A stretch of DNA of 64,000 bases from Paracoccaceae bacterium (GCA_019090795.1 JAHRVG010000113.1:1-64000); one strand, 5' to 3'; shown: positions 17,737 to 25,846, numbered from the stretch's first letter. Notes: generated by a model not told the origin, from the sequence alone. Numbers and translations: made by a program.

Positions 17737-19311
17737 TCAGGATGTCATCCATCCCGGTTTGATTCCGCGCGCGGGCTCCCCTGCACCGCGTCTGGGTATA
17801 TGGTTGATGGCGTAGCCCTGATTAAAGGCGGCCTTGGTGATGAGCGTGTATTTGAACAGCCAGCCGCTGGTCAGGGCCAGAAAGGCGGCGAACCCCAGCA
17901 GGAATGGCATGAGTGGCCCTGCGAACAAGGCGATGATTGCAAGAAGTGCGGGGGCGGCCTGGTGGGGGGCAGAGAGGTTGAACTCTAGCCTATCAAGCGT
18001 TTTGAAGGTAGCAGTGGGGGCGGCCTCTGCGCCAAGGGCTTTGCGATAGCGACGCCAAGCAAGCAAGCGCAAACAGATGAGCAGTGTCAGGGCCAAGGCC
18101 ATACCTTGCAGGTTTGCAGGAGTGGCGGCGATGAAAAGGATCAGCAGGGACAGGCCTTCGGTCAGGCCGGTGAGCAGGATCAACGGCACGATTTCCGGTT
18201 GTCGCCAAGCGGGGATACCCTTCGAGGCTTTCAGGATTTGTCCCTGACAATAGAGAAAGCCAAAGGCGAAAACAGCGCCGACAAGCCCAAGCACCAGAGA
18301 TTTCAGCCCCAGTGCCAACAGGCCAGTGGCCGCGAAGGGCATCATGATCATCGCCTCGCGGGTCATCCATGAGGTTTGCGCATTGCGGTAGACATTAAGA
18401 AAGCGCCACGGGCGGCCAATTTCCAGCCAGACGCAAAACAGCCCCAACCCGACAAGAATGAGCGCCAACAGCATCGGGAGCATCACATTGAGGCCCCCAA
18501 ATGCAGCGAAGGCAGAGGCGATAAACAGGCCGGTGCCAGCCCCGCCAAAGATGAAATTTGCGGATGCACGCCAATCCCAGCTCTGTTGCAGTTGCGGCGA
18601 AATAGCTGCTGCGGCAATGGGTTCGGCGATCATTTCTGGCTCGGTTATATCGGGCTGGTGGTTGACCTTGTCCCAAAGATAGAAAATCCCCGGACCCGTG
18701 TTGAGGTCTTGGTGCATTACAAAATGACTATTTTCCTTCAGCAATTGCGACACGTTGCTGTTCGCTTCCTCGATATCGCCAAACGTCAGCGCCCCCGCGA
18801 TACAAGAGTTCACACAAGCGGGGGTGGCATCGGCATCTACACCGGGCGTTAGGCCTGCGGCCAGCCCGGTATCAATCCGGTCCACGCAAAAATTGCATTT
18901 CTGCGCCACATTCAAACGGGCCGGGTCTTCGCGCAGTTTTTCATGGCGCATCCGCCGACCCTTGCCATAGGCGGCGCTTTGCGTGCTCACTTTGGAGCGC
19001 GCCTGATAGGGGCAGGCCACAACGCAATAGGCGCAGCCGATACACAGATCGTAATCAATCGTCACAATGCCATCATCACGCTTTTGGGTCGCTTGCGTCG
19101 GGCAAACCGACAGGCAAGGCGCATCGTCGCAGTGCATACAACCCACTGGCATAAAGGAGCGGCGCACATCAGGGAAGGTGCCGGTTTCAATGTCGATGAC
19201 TTTGCGCCACTGAATGCCCGGCGCGGTGGCATTGGCGTGTTTACAGGCGGCGGTGCAGGTTTGACAGCCAACACAACGGTTCAGATCGGCGGTGATGGCC
19301 CAGCGGGTCAT
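17737..19311 (-). CDS. Fused four-cluster ferredoxin / NrfD-DmsC-like membrane subunit of a Mo oxidoreductase
   Basis: A 524-residue fusion. Residues 1-200 form a DmsB/NrfC-type iron-sulphur subunit with 16 cysteines in four groups (13/16/19/23, 58/61/66/70, 90/93/96/100, 139/142/166/170), enough for four [4Fe-4S] clusters. Residues about 250-515 form a DmsC/NrfD-like quinone-linked membrane part with eight or so hydrophobic segments. No signal peptide is seen, so the FeS domain faces the cytoplasm. It overlaps the catalytic subunit gene as ATGA. In known phenylacetyl-CoA:acceptor oxidoreductases these are separate PadC and PadD subunits; fusion is unusual. It would move electrons from the Mo subunit to quinone. 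Confidence 0.85.
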   Translation of the reverse strand: MTRWAITADLNRCVGCQTCTAACKHANATAPGIQWRKVIDIETGTFPDVRRSFMPVGCMHCDDAPCLSVCPTQATQKRDDGIVTIDYDLCIGCAYCVVACPYQARSKVSTQSAAYGKGRRMRHEKLREDPARLNVAQKCNFCVDRIDTGLAAGLTPGVDADATPACVNSCIAGALTFGDIEEANSNVSQLLKENSHFVMHQDLNTGPGIFYLWDKVNHQPDITEPEMIAEPIAAAAISPQLQQSWDWRASANFIFGGAGTGLFIASAFAAFGGLNVMLPMLLALILVGLGLFCVWLEIGRPWRFLNVYRNAQTSWMTREAMIMMPFAATGLLALGLKSLVLGLVGAVFAFGFLYCQGQILKASKGIPAWRQPEIVPLILLTGLTEGLSLLILFIAATPANLQGMALALTLLICLRLLAWRRYRKALGAEAAPTATFKTLDRLEFNLSAPHQAAPALLAIIALFAGPLMPFLLGFAAFLALTSGWLFKYTLITKAAFNQGYAINHIPRRGAGEPARGIKPGWMTS

Positions 19312-22043
19312 GCGCCGCCCCCGATCAGTTTTAGCGATACCTTGACCAGATCCGCCCCTGATCCAGTGGAATCGGTCAGCGCCAGTGACATGGGCGTCAG
19401 GCGGTTCATGCTGGGGGTTTTCAGATCTTTGGCATAGGGTGTTATCCAGTGATCGAACTGCCCCACCATCAACAGGCAATCGGGGCGGATGCCTTGGCGC
19501 AGGATCACCGCGCCGCTGGTTTTGCCCACGGGGGAGGTCACCTCGACGTGGTCGCCCTCGGTCAGCCCCAGCTTGGCGGCGGCGGCGGGGTTCATGATAA
19601 TACCGCCATGGCCCGCGATATTCTTGGCAACCTCGTGGATCATTTGTAGGCTGGCATTGCCGCCCCAAGAATATTGCATCGAGCGCGAGGTGAGCAGCCA
19701 GAACGGGTAATCACCTATCTTGATGTCAAAATCCGTGCTCAGCGCGTCTTCCCATTGCTGTTGCAGATCATGCCAGCCGGGCAAGGCCTCGTATTCTTGC
19801 AACTGGCGGTCCCACCAATGGATGCCTTGTTCGTGCAAGCGCTCCCCCAGTTCCTGACCGATGCGCAGCAGGCGTTCCTGATAAGGCAGCTCGAAGCGCA
19901 GGCCGCTGTCTTCCATTGCGGGATAAAGATACCATTGGGTTTTATCGAACGGTTTGGTGCGAAAGCCGTGTTCGCGGTAATATTCCAGTCCCTGGGATTC
20001 CTCCCCGTCGGTAATTTCGGCACTGGCAGCACGGCAGGTGGCATCCCAGATTTCCTCGACGCTGTGTTGCTGGTCGTGGGGCAGCGAAAAATCATAGCCC
20101 TCTCCCTTTAGCGGTATTCCCGCAGCGCCTATGTTGATTGCTGCGTTGTATTTGCCCAAAACCCCAGCCTGATCTGCAAGCTGGGTCGCGATCCAGGTGA
20201 AATCCCGCGCTTCGCCTTGCGGCGCGCTGGCTGGATCCCGCAGGGCAAAACCCGTGTGCTCCCAAAACTGTTCAATATATTTCGAGCCGCCAATGCGGAT
20301 CAGTTGCAGCCCCTCCAGATCAGTACATTCGGGCAGCAGGATGTCGGCCATATAGTTTGTTTCATCCATGGTATAGGCAAAACAAACGGTGAAAGGGAAA
20401 TTGGCCATCACATCGGAAATTGCGTCCGTATCCCAGAAAGAAATCGCCGGATTGGTGCGATAGACAAACCACACATCGGGCGGGGTCGGTTTTGGCAGGT
20501 GATCAAAACCCTCTTTTTGCATCATCCACGCCAGATGTGTCGGGCCAAGCGCTTGTGACCATGCCGAATTCGCCGCCAAGGGCACCAGCGTTTGATGGGC
20601 ATGGCGGCTGGTGGGACGGGAAATCCATTCGTCTTTCTTGGTCGGGTTCATTGGATAGTTCATGAACCCGTCCGGTCCGCGCACCACGGAGGCCCAGCGA
20701 TTGCCCGCTGGCCGATTCAGGCGAACTGTGGTGCCTACCGTGCCGCCGGGAACCTCCAAGGCGCCAACAAGACAAGCCAGCATGGTGCGCGCCCAGCAAC
20801 ATTCATAGCCGCCCCAGCCGTTATTCACGGTTTTACCCAGTGAAATCGCTACCGGCCGGAACGGCAGTTTGCGCCCGTTGATGGTCACGGTTTCACCGAT
20901 ATGGGCGTGGTCTACGTATTGCTGTGCCGTAAGCCGCACAGTCGCCGCACCAACATCGCAGATTTTGGCAGCCCATTCGGGGGTGAAACTGAGGGTATGA
21001 TCCCTGAGCGCCTCGTAAGCCGTTTTGCAGGCGGTGTTTGTGTGGGCCCATTTTTCATCATCAGGGCCGACCTCCACCCCGGACAGGGTGAATACTCCGC
21101 GTAAGGCAGGGTTGATTTCCGGCGTGTCATGGGGAACGGCGCTATCGGTGTTCTTGTCCCAGACCAGCGGCTTTCCGGTGGTGGGATCACGCATGTAAAA
21201 TCCGTTTGGCGCAATCAGATAAGACGAGGCTGTTTTGTGACGCAGGAAGGGCAGGTCGAGGTTTTCGTGCGGTATTTCATGCACCAGAACATGCACCAGA
21301 GCGAACATGAAGGCGGGATCAGTTTTGGGCTTGATCGGCACCCACTGTGCCGAACAAGCTCCGGTAATGGATAGATGTGGTTCGATCTGGATGCGTTTCA
21401 CCCCGCGATCCCGTGCATCCGCATGGCGCTTGACGCCGCAAACCCCGCCTGATGCCTCGACATTGGCCCCAAAGGAGAGGATCAGCTCGGCCATGGGCGT
21501 GTCTGGCGAGACAATGAACGCGCGGTGCCACAGCTCGCCGTACAGGTGTTCCGAATGATAACATTTCACACCCTGACCGCTGCCAAAGCTCATGTCTACC
21601 GGCCCCCATGCAGCCAGAAATGCGGGGAAAGTGCCCATGTAGGCAGTGGGAGTGCCTCCGCCGCCAAAGCTGGCAGCAACACGAGGAAATCCGCTTGCGT
21701 CTTTGAGGCCCGTTTCGCGAATGCCGCGCAATTTTGCCCCGATGGTATCGAGCGCTTCTTCCCATGAACAAGGCTCAAAACCCGGATCCTGATCCCGGCC
21801 CTTTTCGGGGTTGGTGCGTTTCATCGGGGTTAGAATGCGGTGGGGGTTGTGGGTTTTCTGGATCAGCCCAAAGGCCTTGACGCAGACCTTACCCCCCGCC
21901 GGATGGATCTCTGCTGCTGCACAGTTGGGGCCAATTTGTGTGGGCACGCCGTCCTGTAGCGTAACCGTTAACAGATCAGGGCCAGCGACACACTGATAAC
22001 AATAGGAAGAGACTTTGGACGTTGGCGTGAGCGGCTTGTTCAT
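19308..22043 (-). CDS. Molybdopterin oxidoreductase, PadB-like (phenylacetyl-CoA:acceptor oxidoreductase type)
   Basis: A 911-residue DMSO-reductase-family catalytic subunit. The N-terminus has Cys15-x2-Cys18, Cys41 and Cys54 (KVCVKA), a variant [4Fe-4S] site: the usual third cysteine four residues after Cys18 is absent. Later blocks are SWEEALDTIGAKL, a KCYHSEHLYG segment near Cys161 that may carry the Mo ligand, VWFVYRTNPAISF, and the C-terminal dinucleotide-binding domain (WLLTSRSMQYSWGGNASLQ, EGDHVEVTSPVG). There is no twin-arginine signal, so it acts in the cytoplasm, as expected for a CoA-ester substrate. With paaK and a thioesterase in the same operon, oxidation of phenylacetyl-CoA or a related arylacetyl-CoA is my best guess. 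Confidence 0.83.
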   Translation of the reverse strand: MNKPLTPTSKVSSYCYQCVAGPDLLTVTLQDGVPTQIGPNCAAAEIHPAGGKVCVKAFGLIQKTHNPHRILTPMKRTNPEKGRDQDPGFEPCSWEEALDTIGAKLRGIRETGLKDASGFPRVAASFGGGGTPTAYMGTFPAFLAAWGPVDMSFGSGQGVKCYHSEHLYGELWHRAFIVSPDTPMAELILSFGANVEASGGVCGVKRHADARDRGVKRIQIEPHLSITGACSAQWVPIKPKTDPAFMFALVHVLVHEIPHENLDLPFLRHKTASSYLIAPNGFYMRDPTTGKPLVWDKNTDSAVPHDTPEINPALRGVFTLSGVEVGPDDEKWAHTNTACKTAYEALRDHTLSFTPEWAAKICDVGAATVRLTAQQYVDHAHIGETVTINGRKLPFRPVAISLGKTVNNGWGGYECCWARTMLACLVGALEVPGGTVGTTVRLNRPAGNRWASVVRGPDGFMNYPMNPTKKDEWISRPTSRHAHQTLVPLAANSAWSQALGPTHLAWMMQKEGFDHLPKPTPPDVWFVYRTNPAISFWDTDAISDVMANFPFTVCFAYTMDETNYMADILLPECTDLEGLQLIRIGGSKYIEQFWEHTGFALRDPASAPQGEARDFTWIATQLADQAGVLGKYNAAINIGAAGIPLKGEGYDFSLPHDQQHSVEEIWDATCRAASAEITDGEESQGLEYYREHGFRTKPFDKTQWYLYPAMEDSGLRFELPYQERLLRIGQELGERLHEQGIHWWDRQLQEYEALPGWHDLQQQWEDALSTDFDIKIGDYPFWLLTSRSMQYSWGGNASLQMIHEVAKNIAGHGGIIMNPAAAAKLGLTEGDHVEVTSPVGKTSGAVILRQGIRPDCLLMVGQFDHWITPYAKDLKTPSMNRLTPMSLALTDSTGSGADLVKVSLKLIGGGA

Positions 22044-22064
22044 GTTGGCCTCTGGAGGGTTGGA

Positions 22065-22466
22065 TTAACTGGCTTGGGCGGCTTTTAAGAGAAGCTTTTT
22101 GCGAGTCTTGTCCACATCCACAACGAAACGTTCATGGCTGCCTTTGCAGATGGTATCAAACGGGTCGGCGGCAGTGATGGCCAATACGATCCGGCTGCGA
22201 TCTACCTCAGTTACAGTGACGGTGATCGTTACATCCATGCCCAGTAGGGTGGGGGCGATATGGGCAATGTCCACTTTGAAGCCTACTGAATCCTCACCCG
22301 TATCGCCATGTTCGAGAATCAGGTCACGGCAAGCATTTTCAAGGTCTCGCACCAGCGAAGGGGTCGCGTAAACGCGGGCATCTTCACCCATAAAACCAAT
22401 GGTTCTTTCGGCATCCACTGTGATTGTAACAGTTTTGGAGGCACCCGTTTTGAGGCTGTTTTTCAT
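22065..22466 (-). CDS. FlK-like hotdog-fold acyl-CoA thioesterase
   Basis: A 133-residue single-hotdog protein. The region LILEHGDTGEDSVGFKVDIAHIAPTLLGMDVTI matches the fluoroacetyl-CoA thioesterase (FlK)-like family, in which the Glu and the His of the H-x-A-P-T-x2-G motif belong to the active site. It is the first gene of the operon with the PadB-like subunit, 21 bases ahead of it, and lies directly behind the 54-bp dyad. It could release CoA from a 2-oxo- or arylacetyl-CoA product or clear a toxic thioester. ATG 22466 has an AAAAGG ribosome site. Confidence 0.8.
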   Translation of the reverse strand: MKNSLKTGASKTVTITVDAERTIGFMGEDARVYATPSLVRDLENACRDLILEHGDTGEDSVGFKVDIAHIAPTLLGMDVTITVTVTEVDRSRIVLAITAADPFDTICKGSHERFVVDVDKTRKKLLLKAAQAS

Positions 22467-22487
22467 GTATCGGACCTTTTCGTGAGC

Positions 22488-22541
22488 GTGTTGATTTTAA
22501 TTACGTATAACCGTACCATTATACATATTTAAAATCAACAC
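22488..22541. promoter_or_regulatory. 54-bp inverted repeat upstream of the thioesterase/PadB-like operon
   Basis: Arms at 22488-22510 and 22519-22541 (23 bases each) match at 21 positions around an eight-base centre. The outer half GTGTTGATTTTAA is perfect. The site begins 22 bases before the ATG at 22466 and ends 52 bases beyond the tetR stop. There is no T-run, and the arms are AT-rich, so an operator for a dimeric or tetrameric regulator is more likely than a terminator. TGATT...AATCA halves recall PaaX boxes, and a PaaX-family gene lies at 29096, but the spacing differs from the Escherichia coli site. Confidence 0.65.
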
Positions 22542-22592
22542 GGCTTCTAAGAAGAGAGGAGCATGGTGCCCGGAAAGGTGAAAATCCAGCGC

Positions 22593-23189
22593 TTACAGGC
22601 TGCTTATACCTTCCAGAACCAAGCTGCTAACCAAGGCGGCATAGCGCTCGCGGTCCGCAATGCCCGCGTCGCCGTTCCACATGTAATACCAGTTTAGCAT
22701 GCCAAAAACCGACATGGTTGTGGCGTGGAGTTTGGCGGTCTCGTCTTCAAACACTGCGGGTGCAGCGGCACGGATGATATCGGAAACAAAGCGGACCAGA
22801 TCCCGTTGGTAATTGCGCAGGATGGTTTGCTGTTCAGGTGGCAGAGCAGTCAGGCTGCGGGCCTGAATCTGGTGCTCGTGATCCATGCCTTGATAGGCGA
22901 TCAAGATCTCGGTGAGCACGGACTGCAGTTGTTCGGTGGGTGTTTGGCTGCCCAGATCAAGGCCACAAATGCGGTCGCGCAACTCGGCCAGATAGCTGTC
23001 GAGAATATCAAACAGCAGCGCGTCTTTGCTGTCATAATAATGGTAGATTGTGGCCTTGGACACACCGCATTCCAGTGCCAACTGGCGCATGGAGGCGCGA
23101 TCGAAACCCTCGTTTGCAAAGGTTTTGGCCGCGCCTTTCAGAATATGCGCGCGCTTTTTATCGTGATCCTTGGCGATGGTTCGGGCCAC
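22593..23189 (-). CDS. paaR: TetR-family regulator, probable repressor of the phenylacetate genes
   Basis: A 198-residue TetR protein. The N-terminal HTH is ILKGAAKTFANEGFDRASMRQLALECGVSKATIYHYYDSKDALL; the C-terminal domain resembles the KstR2/acyl-CoA-responsive group (QARSLTALPPEQQTILRNYQRDLVRFVSDII). It starts with GTG at 23189 behind AAGGA and follows paaK by three bases, so it belongs to paaG-paaI-paaK-tetR. By position it should bind the CGACC-N3-CGGTCG palindromes near dctP, the thiolase and paaG and respond to phenylacetyl-CoA; this is inference. Confidence 0.85.
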   Translation of the reverse strand: MARTIAKDHDKKRAHILKGAAKTFANEGFDRASMRQLALECGVSKATIYHYYDSKDALLFDILDSYLAELRDRICGLDLGSQTPTEQLQSVLTEILIAYQGMDHEHQIQARSLTALPPEQQTILRNYQRDLVRFVSDIIRAAAPAVFEDETAKLHATTMSVFGMLNWYYMWNGDAGIADRERYAALVSSLVLEGISSL

Positions 23190-23192
23190 TGG

Positions 23193-24503
23193 TTATTCCT
23201 TTGGTCGGTTGTCAATGACGCGTACGGCCTTGCCCTCTGAACGGGGGATGCCACCGGGGTCTGTAACGTTGATTTCAGCGCTGACACCTACCACATCTTT
23301 TATCCGTCTGGCCAGCATGCGCGCGGCAGCGGTTTTGCCAGCCTCGTTTGCGGCGGTTGGCGTGGATTCAACGTGGATGCGCATGGAATCCATATGGCCG
23401 GAACGATAGAGTTCGATCTGGAAATGCGGCGCCAGCCCGCCGGTTGCCATCAACTGTTCCTCGATCTGGGTCGGGAAAACATTCACGCCGCGCAGGATCA
23501 TCATGTCGTCGGAACGTCCGGTGATTTTCTCCATCCGGCGCATGGTTCGGGCGGTGCCCGGTAACAACCGCGTCAGATCACGGGTACGATAGCGGATCAT
23601 CGGCAGGCCTTCTTTGGTCAGGGTGGTGAAAACCAGCTCGCCGGTTTCGCCGTCAGCCACCGGCTCTCCGGTTTCAGGATCAATCACCTCGGGATAGAAA
23701 TGATCCTCCCAGACGTGCAGCCCGTCCTTGGTTTCCACACATTCATTTGCCACACCGGGTCCCATGATTTCGCTCAGGCCGTAAATATCGACCGCATGCA
23801 TGTCAAAGGCCTCTTCGACGTTTTTACGCATGGCGTTTGTCCATGGTTCTGCCCCGAAAACCCCCACATCGAGCGAGCAGGCGCGCGGGTCAAACCCCTG
23901 ATTGTGGAATTCGTCCAGAATGTTGAGCATATAGGAGGGCGTCACCATGATGGCATTGGGCTGAAAATCGTTGATCAGCGTAACCTGACGCCGGGTCTGG
24001 CCACCGGATACCGGAATAACTGTCGCACCCAGCCTTTCAATCGCCATATGCGCGCCCAGCCCGCCAGTGAACAACCCGTAGCCATAAGCGTTATGAACAA
24101 TGTTGCCCGGACGCACACCGGATGCCCGCAAAGAGCGCGCGCCAAGGTCGGCCCAGTTCGAGAGGTCAGTCGCGGTATAGCCCACAACCGTCGGCTTGCC
24201 GGTGGTGCCGGAGGAGGCGTGGACCCGCACAATCTGTTCCCGTGGCACCGCGAACAGGCCAAAGGGATAGTTGTCGCGTAGGTCGTTTTTATAGGTGAAG
24301 GGAAATTTGGCCAGATCTGCAAGCGTTTTCAAGTCATCAGGATGAACGCCAGCCTCGTCAAACCGCTTTGTGTACATCGGCACGTTGTCGTAGGCGTGTC
24401 TCAGCGACCATTGCAGGCGCTCCAGTTGCAGTGATTGAATTTCATCACGCGAGGCGATTTCGATCGGGTCGAGGTCGGATTTCTTGGGTGTCAGATCTTT
24501 CAT
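23193..24503 (-). CDS. paaK: Phenylacetate-CoA ligase, copy 2 (in the paaG-paaI operon)
   Basis: A 436-residue PaaK. It has VHASSGTTGKPTVVGYTATDL, NAYGYGLFTGGLGAHMAIERLG, IYGLSEIMGPGVANEC, GRSDDMMILRGVNVFPTQIE and the C-terminal PRSEGKAVRVIDNR. It is clearly paralogous to the copy at 16396-17712, with long identical blocks but many differences, so not a recent duplication. Lying between paaI and the TetR gene, it is the standard aerobic phenylacetate-CoA ligase. ATG 24503 has an AGAGGGAAA ribosome site. Confidence 0.95.
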   Translation of the reverse strand: MKDLTPKKSDLDPIEIASRDEIQSLQLERLQWSLRHAYDNVPMYTKRFDEAGVHPDDLKTLADLAKFPFTYKNDLRDNYPFGLFAVPREQIVRVHASSGTTGKPTVVGYTATDLSNWADLGARSLRASGVRPGNIVHNAYGYGLFTGGLGAHMAIERLGATVIPVSGGQTRRQVTLINDFQPNAIMVTPSYMLNILDEFHNQGFDPRACSLDVGVFGAEPWTNAMRKNVEEAFDMHAVDIYGLSEIMGPGVANECVETKDGLHVWEDHFYPEVIDPETGEPVADGETGELVFTTLTKEGLPMIRYRTRDLTRLLPGTARTMRRMEKITGRSDDMMILRGVNVFPTQIEEQLMATGGLAPHFQIELYRSGHMDSMRIHVESTPTAANEAGKTAAARMLARRIKDVVGVSAEINVTDPGGIPRSEGKAVRVIDNRPKE

Positions 24504-24524
24504 TGGGTTTCCCTCTATTGGAAA

Positions 24525-24950
24525 TCATTCGTCAAACTGGGTGCCTCTGACGGCGCGGGACATGCCGCGAAATTCCGCGATCAATATGCCTTCTTGATTT
24601 GTGACTTTCACGTCGTATATGCCGTTTTTGCCGTTCAGCGATACTTCGCTTGCGTGGGCCGTCAGGGTGTCGCCCAGTTTGCCAGGTGCCAGATAGCTGA
24701 TGACGTTGTGCATTGCCAGTGTAGATTGGTTGCGGCTGTTGCAGGCATGGGCAAATGCCGTGTCGGCCAGCGTAAAGGTGATGCCGCCATGACAAATCCC
24801 GTGACTGTTTGCGTGGTGGGGTTGGACAATCATAGAAATTGCAGCCTTGCCTTCATCCGCATCGACCATGCTCATGCCGAACCAGTCGAACACCTTGCCG
24901 TTGGAAATCATTACTTCTGCAACTTTTTCTGCGCGTTGTTTGGGGGTCAT
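24525..24950 (-). CDS. paaI: Hydroxyphenylacetyl-CoA thioesterase PaaI
   Basis: A 141-residue hotdog thioesterase with the PaaI motif NSHGICHGGITFTLADTAFAHACNS, where the HGG region and following acidic residue form the active site. In phenylacetate catabolism PaaI rescues CoA from dead-end ring-hydroxylated intermediates. ATG 24950 overlaps the paaG stop (ATGA). Confidence 0.93.
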   Translation of the reverse strand: MTPKQRAEKVAEVMISNGKVFDWFGMSMVDADEGKAAISMIVQPHHANSHGICHGGITFTLADTAFAHACNSRNQSTLAMHNVISYLAPGKLGDTLTAHASEVSLNGKNGIYDVKVTNQEGILIAEFRGMSRAVRGTQFDE

Positions 24951-25738
24951 TTGCTGGTTCCTGTAAAATTGGGTGCACGTTTTTGCAAAAAGGCAGAGAC
25001 GCCTTCGGCGTAATCAGGGGATTCGCCACAGGTTTTCTGGGCTTGAGCTTCCAGATCTACGTGCTCTTCTAGCGTGTTGGTCGCGGCCTGTTGGATCAGC
25101 ATTTTGGTCAGGCCAAGGCCGATTGTCGGACCGTTGGCGAATTCTTCGGCCATGGCGCGGGCCTCGGTCATTAGGGTTTCATCGGGAATGGCTTTCCAGA
25201 TCAGCCCCCATTCAGCTGCCTGTTCGGCCTTGAGCGGTTGGGCGGTCAGCGCCAGACCTTTGGCGCGGGCTTCGCCCAGCAGATGTGGCAAAGACCAGCT
25301 GCCAGCGGCATCAGGGATCAGGCCGACTTTGGCGAAAGACTGGATGAATTTGGCGCTGGTGGCGGCAAGGACAATGTCGCAAGCCAGCGCGATATTGGCA
25401 CCGGCGCCGGCAGCAACGCCGTTGACCGCACAGATAACCGGCAATTCCAGCGAGCGGATCAAGCGTACAAGTGGGTTGTAAAAGGTTGCAATTGTATGGC
25501 CGAGGTCTGGTGGGCCATCCATTTTTGAGGGGTCGCGCGCGCCCAGATCCTGCCCTGCACAAAACCCACGCCCGGCCCCTGTCAGCAATACGGCACGCGC
25601 ACCATTGTCGCGTGCCAACTCAAGTGTTGCACGTAGTGCGATGTGCATTTCATCGTTGAAACTGTTTAGGCGATCAGGGCGATTAAGGGTGATTTCCACC
25701 CAGTTGCCGTGAACCTGCGTTAGAATTGTATCGCTCAT
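24947..25738 (-). CDS. paaG: 1,2-epoxyphenylacetyl-CoA isomerase PaaG
   Basis: A 263-residue crotonase-fold enzyme. Oxyanion-hole segments are GRGFCAGQDL and GVAAGAGANIALACDIV; the KVGLIPDAAGSWSLPHLLG block is typical of PaaG, which turns ring-1,2-epoxyphenylacetyl-CoA into oxepin-CoA. It heads paaG-paaI-paaK-tetR and is divergent from the P450-paaZ-paaX operon. A dedicated paaF-type hydratase is not next to it. Confidence 0.92.
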   Translation of the reverse strand: MSDTILTQVHGNWVEITLNRPDRLNSFNDEMHIALRATLELARDNGARAVLLTGAGRGFCAGQDLGARDPSKMDGPPDLGHTIATFYNPLVRLIRSLELPVICAVNGVAAGAGANIALACDIVLAATSAKFIQSFAKVGLIPDAAGSWSLPHLLGEARAKGLALTAQPLKAEQAAEWGLIWKAIPDETLMTEARAMAEEFANGPTIGLGLTKMLIQQAATNTLEEHVDLEAQAQKTCGESPDYAEGVSAFLQKRAPNFTGTSK

Positions 25739-25773
25739 GTCGCCACCGTTGTCAGAAATTTCGTAACAAGACT

Positions 25774-25800
25774 TGCATAAGCCGAACGGTCGGTCAATAA
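25774..25800. promoter_or_regulatory. Operator-like site in the paaG / P450 divergent promoter
   Basis: The block CATAAGCCGA (from about 25775) followed by ACGGTCGGTCAATAAT resembles the operators at 6765-6793 and 10672-10701, sharing CATAA, CCGA and CGGTCG, but with three bases fewer between the halves. Symmetric core: CCGA-ACGG-TCGG at 25782-25793. It lies 36 bases before paaG and about 47 before the P450 gene, so it could control both directions, including the TetR gene itself. Confidence 0.55.
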
Positions 25801-25809
25801 TAAACTAAC

Positions 25810-25827
25810 CTGTCAGAATCCTGACAG
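25810..25827. promoter_or_regulatory. Small perfect dyad before the P450 gene
   Basis: CTGTCAG (25810-25816), AATC, CTGACAG (25821-25827): perfect seven-base arms, 19 bases before the P450 ATG and just ahead of its ribosome site. It may be an operator or a hairpin in the 5' leader. It is distinct from the CGGTCG-type site next to it. Confidence 0.45.
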
Positions 25828-25846
25828 AAGGGAGGGAGAGTTGAGA

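Noticed and set aside
22488-22541. Rho-independent terminator of the tetR operon
   Set aside because: The dyad lies 52 bases after tetR and directly before the next gene's start, is AT-rich and has no T-run; an operator is more likely.
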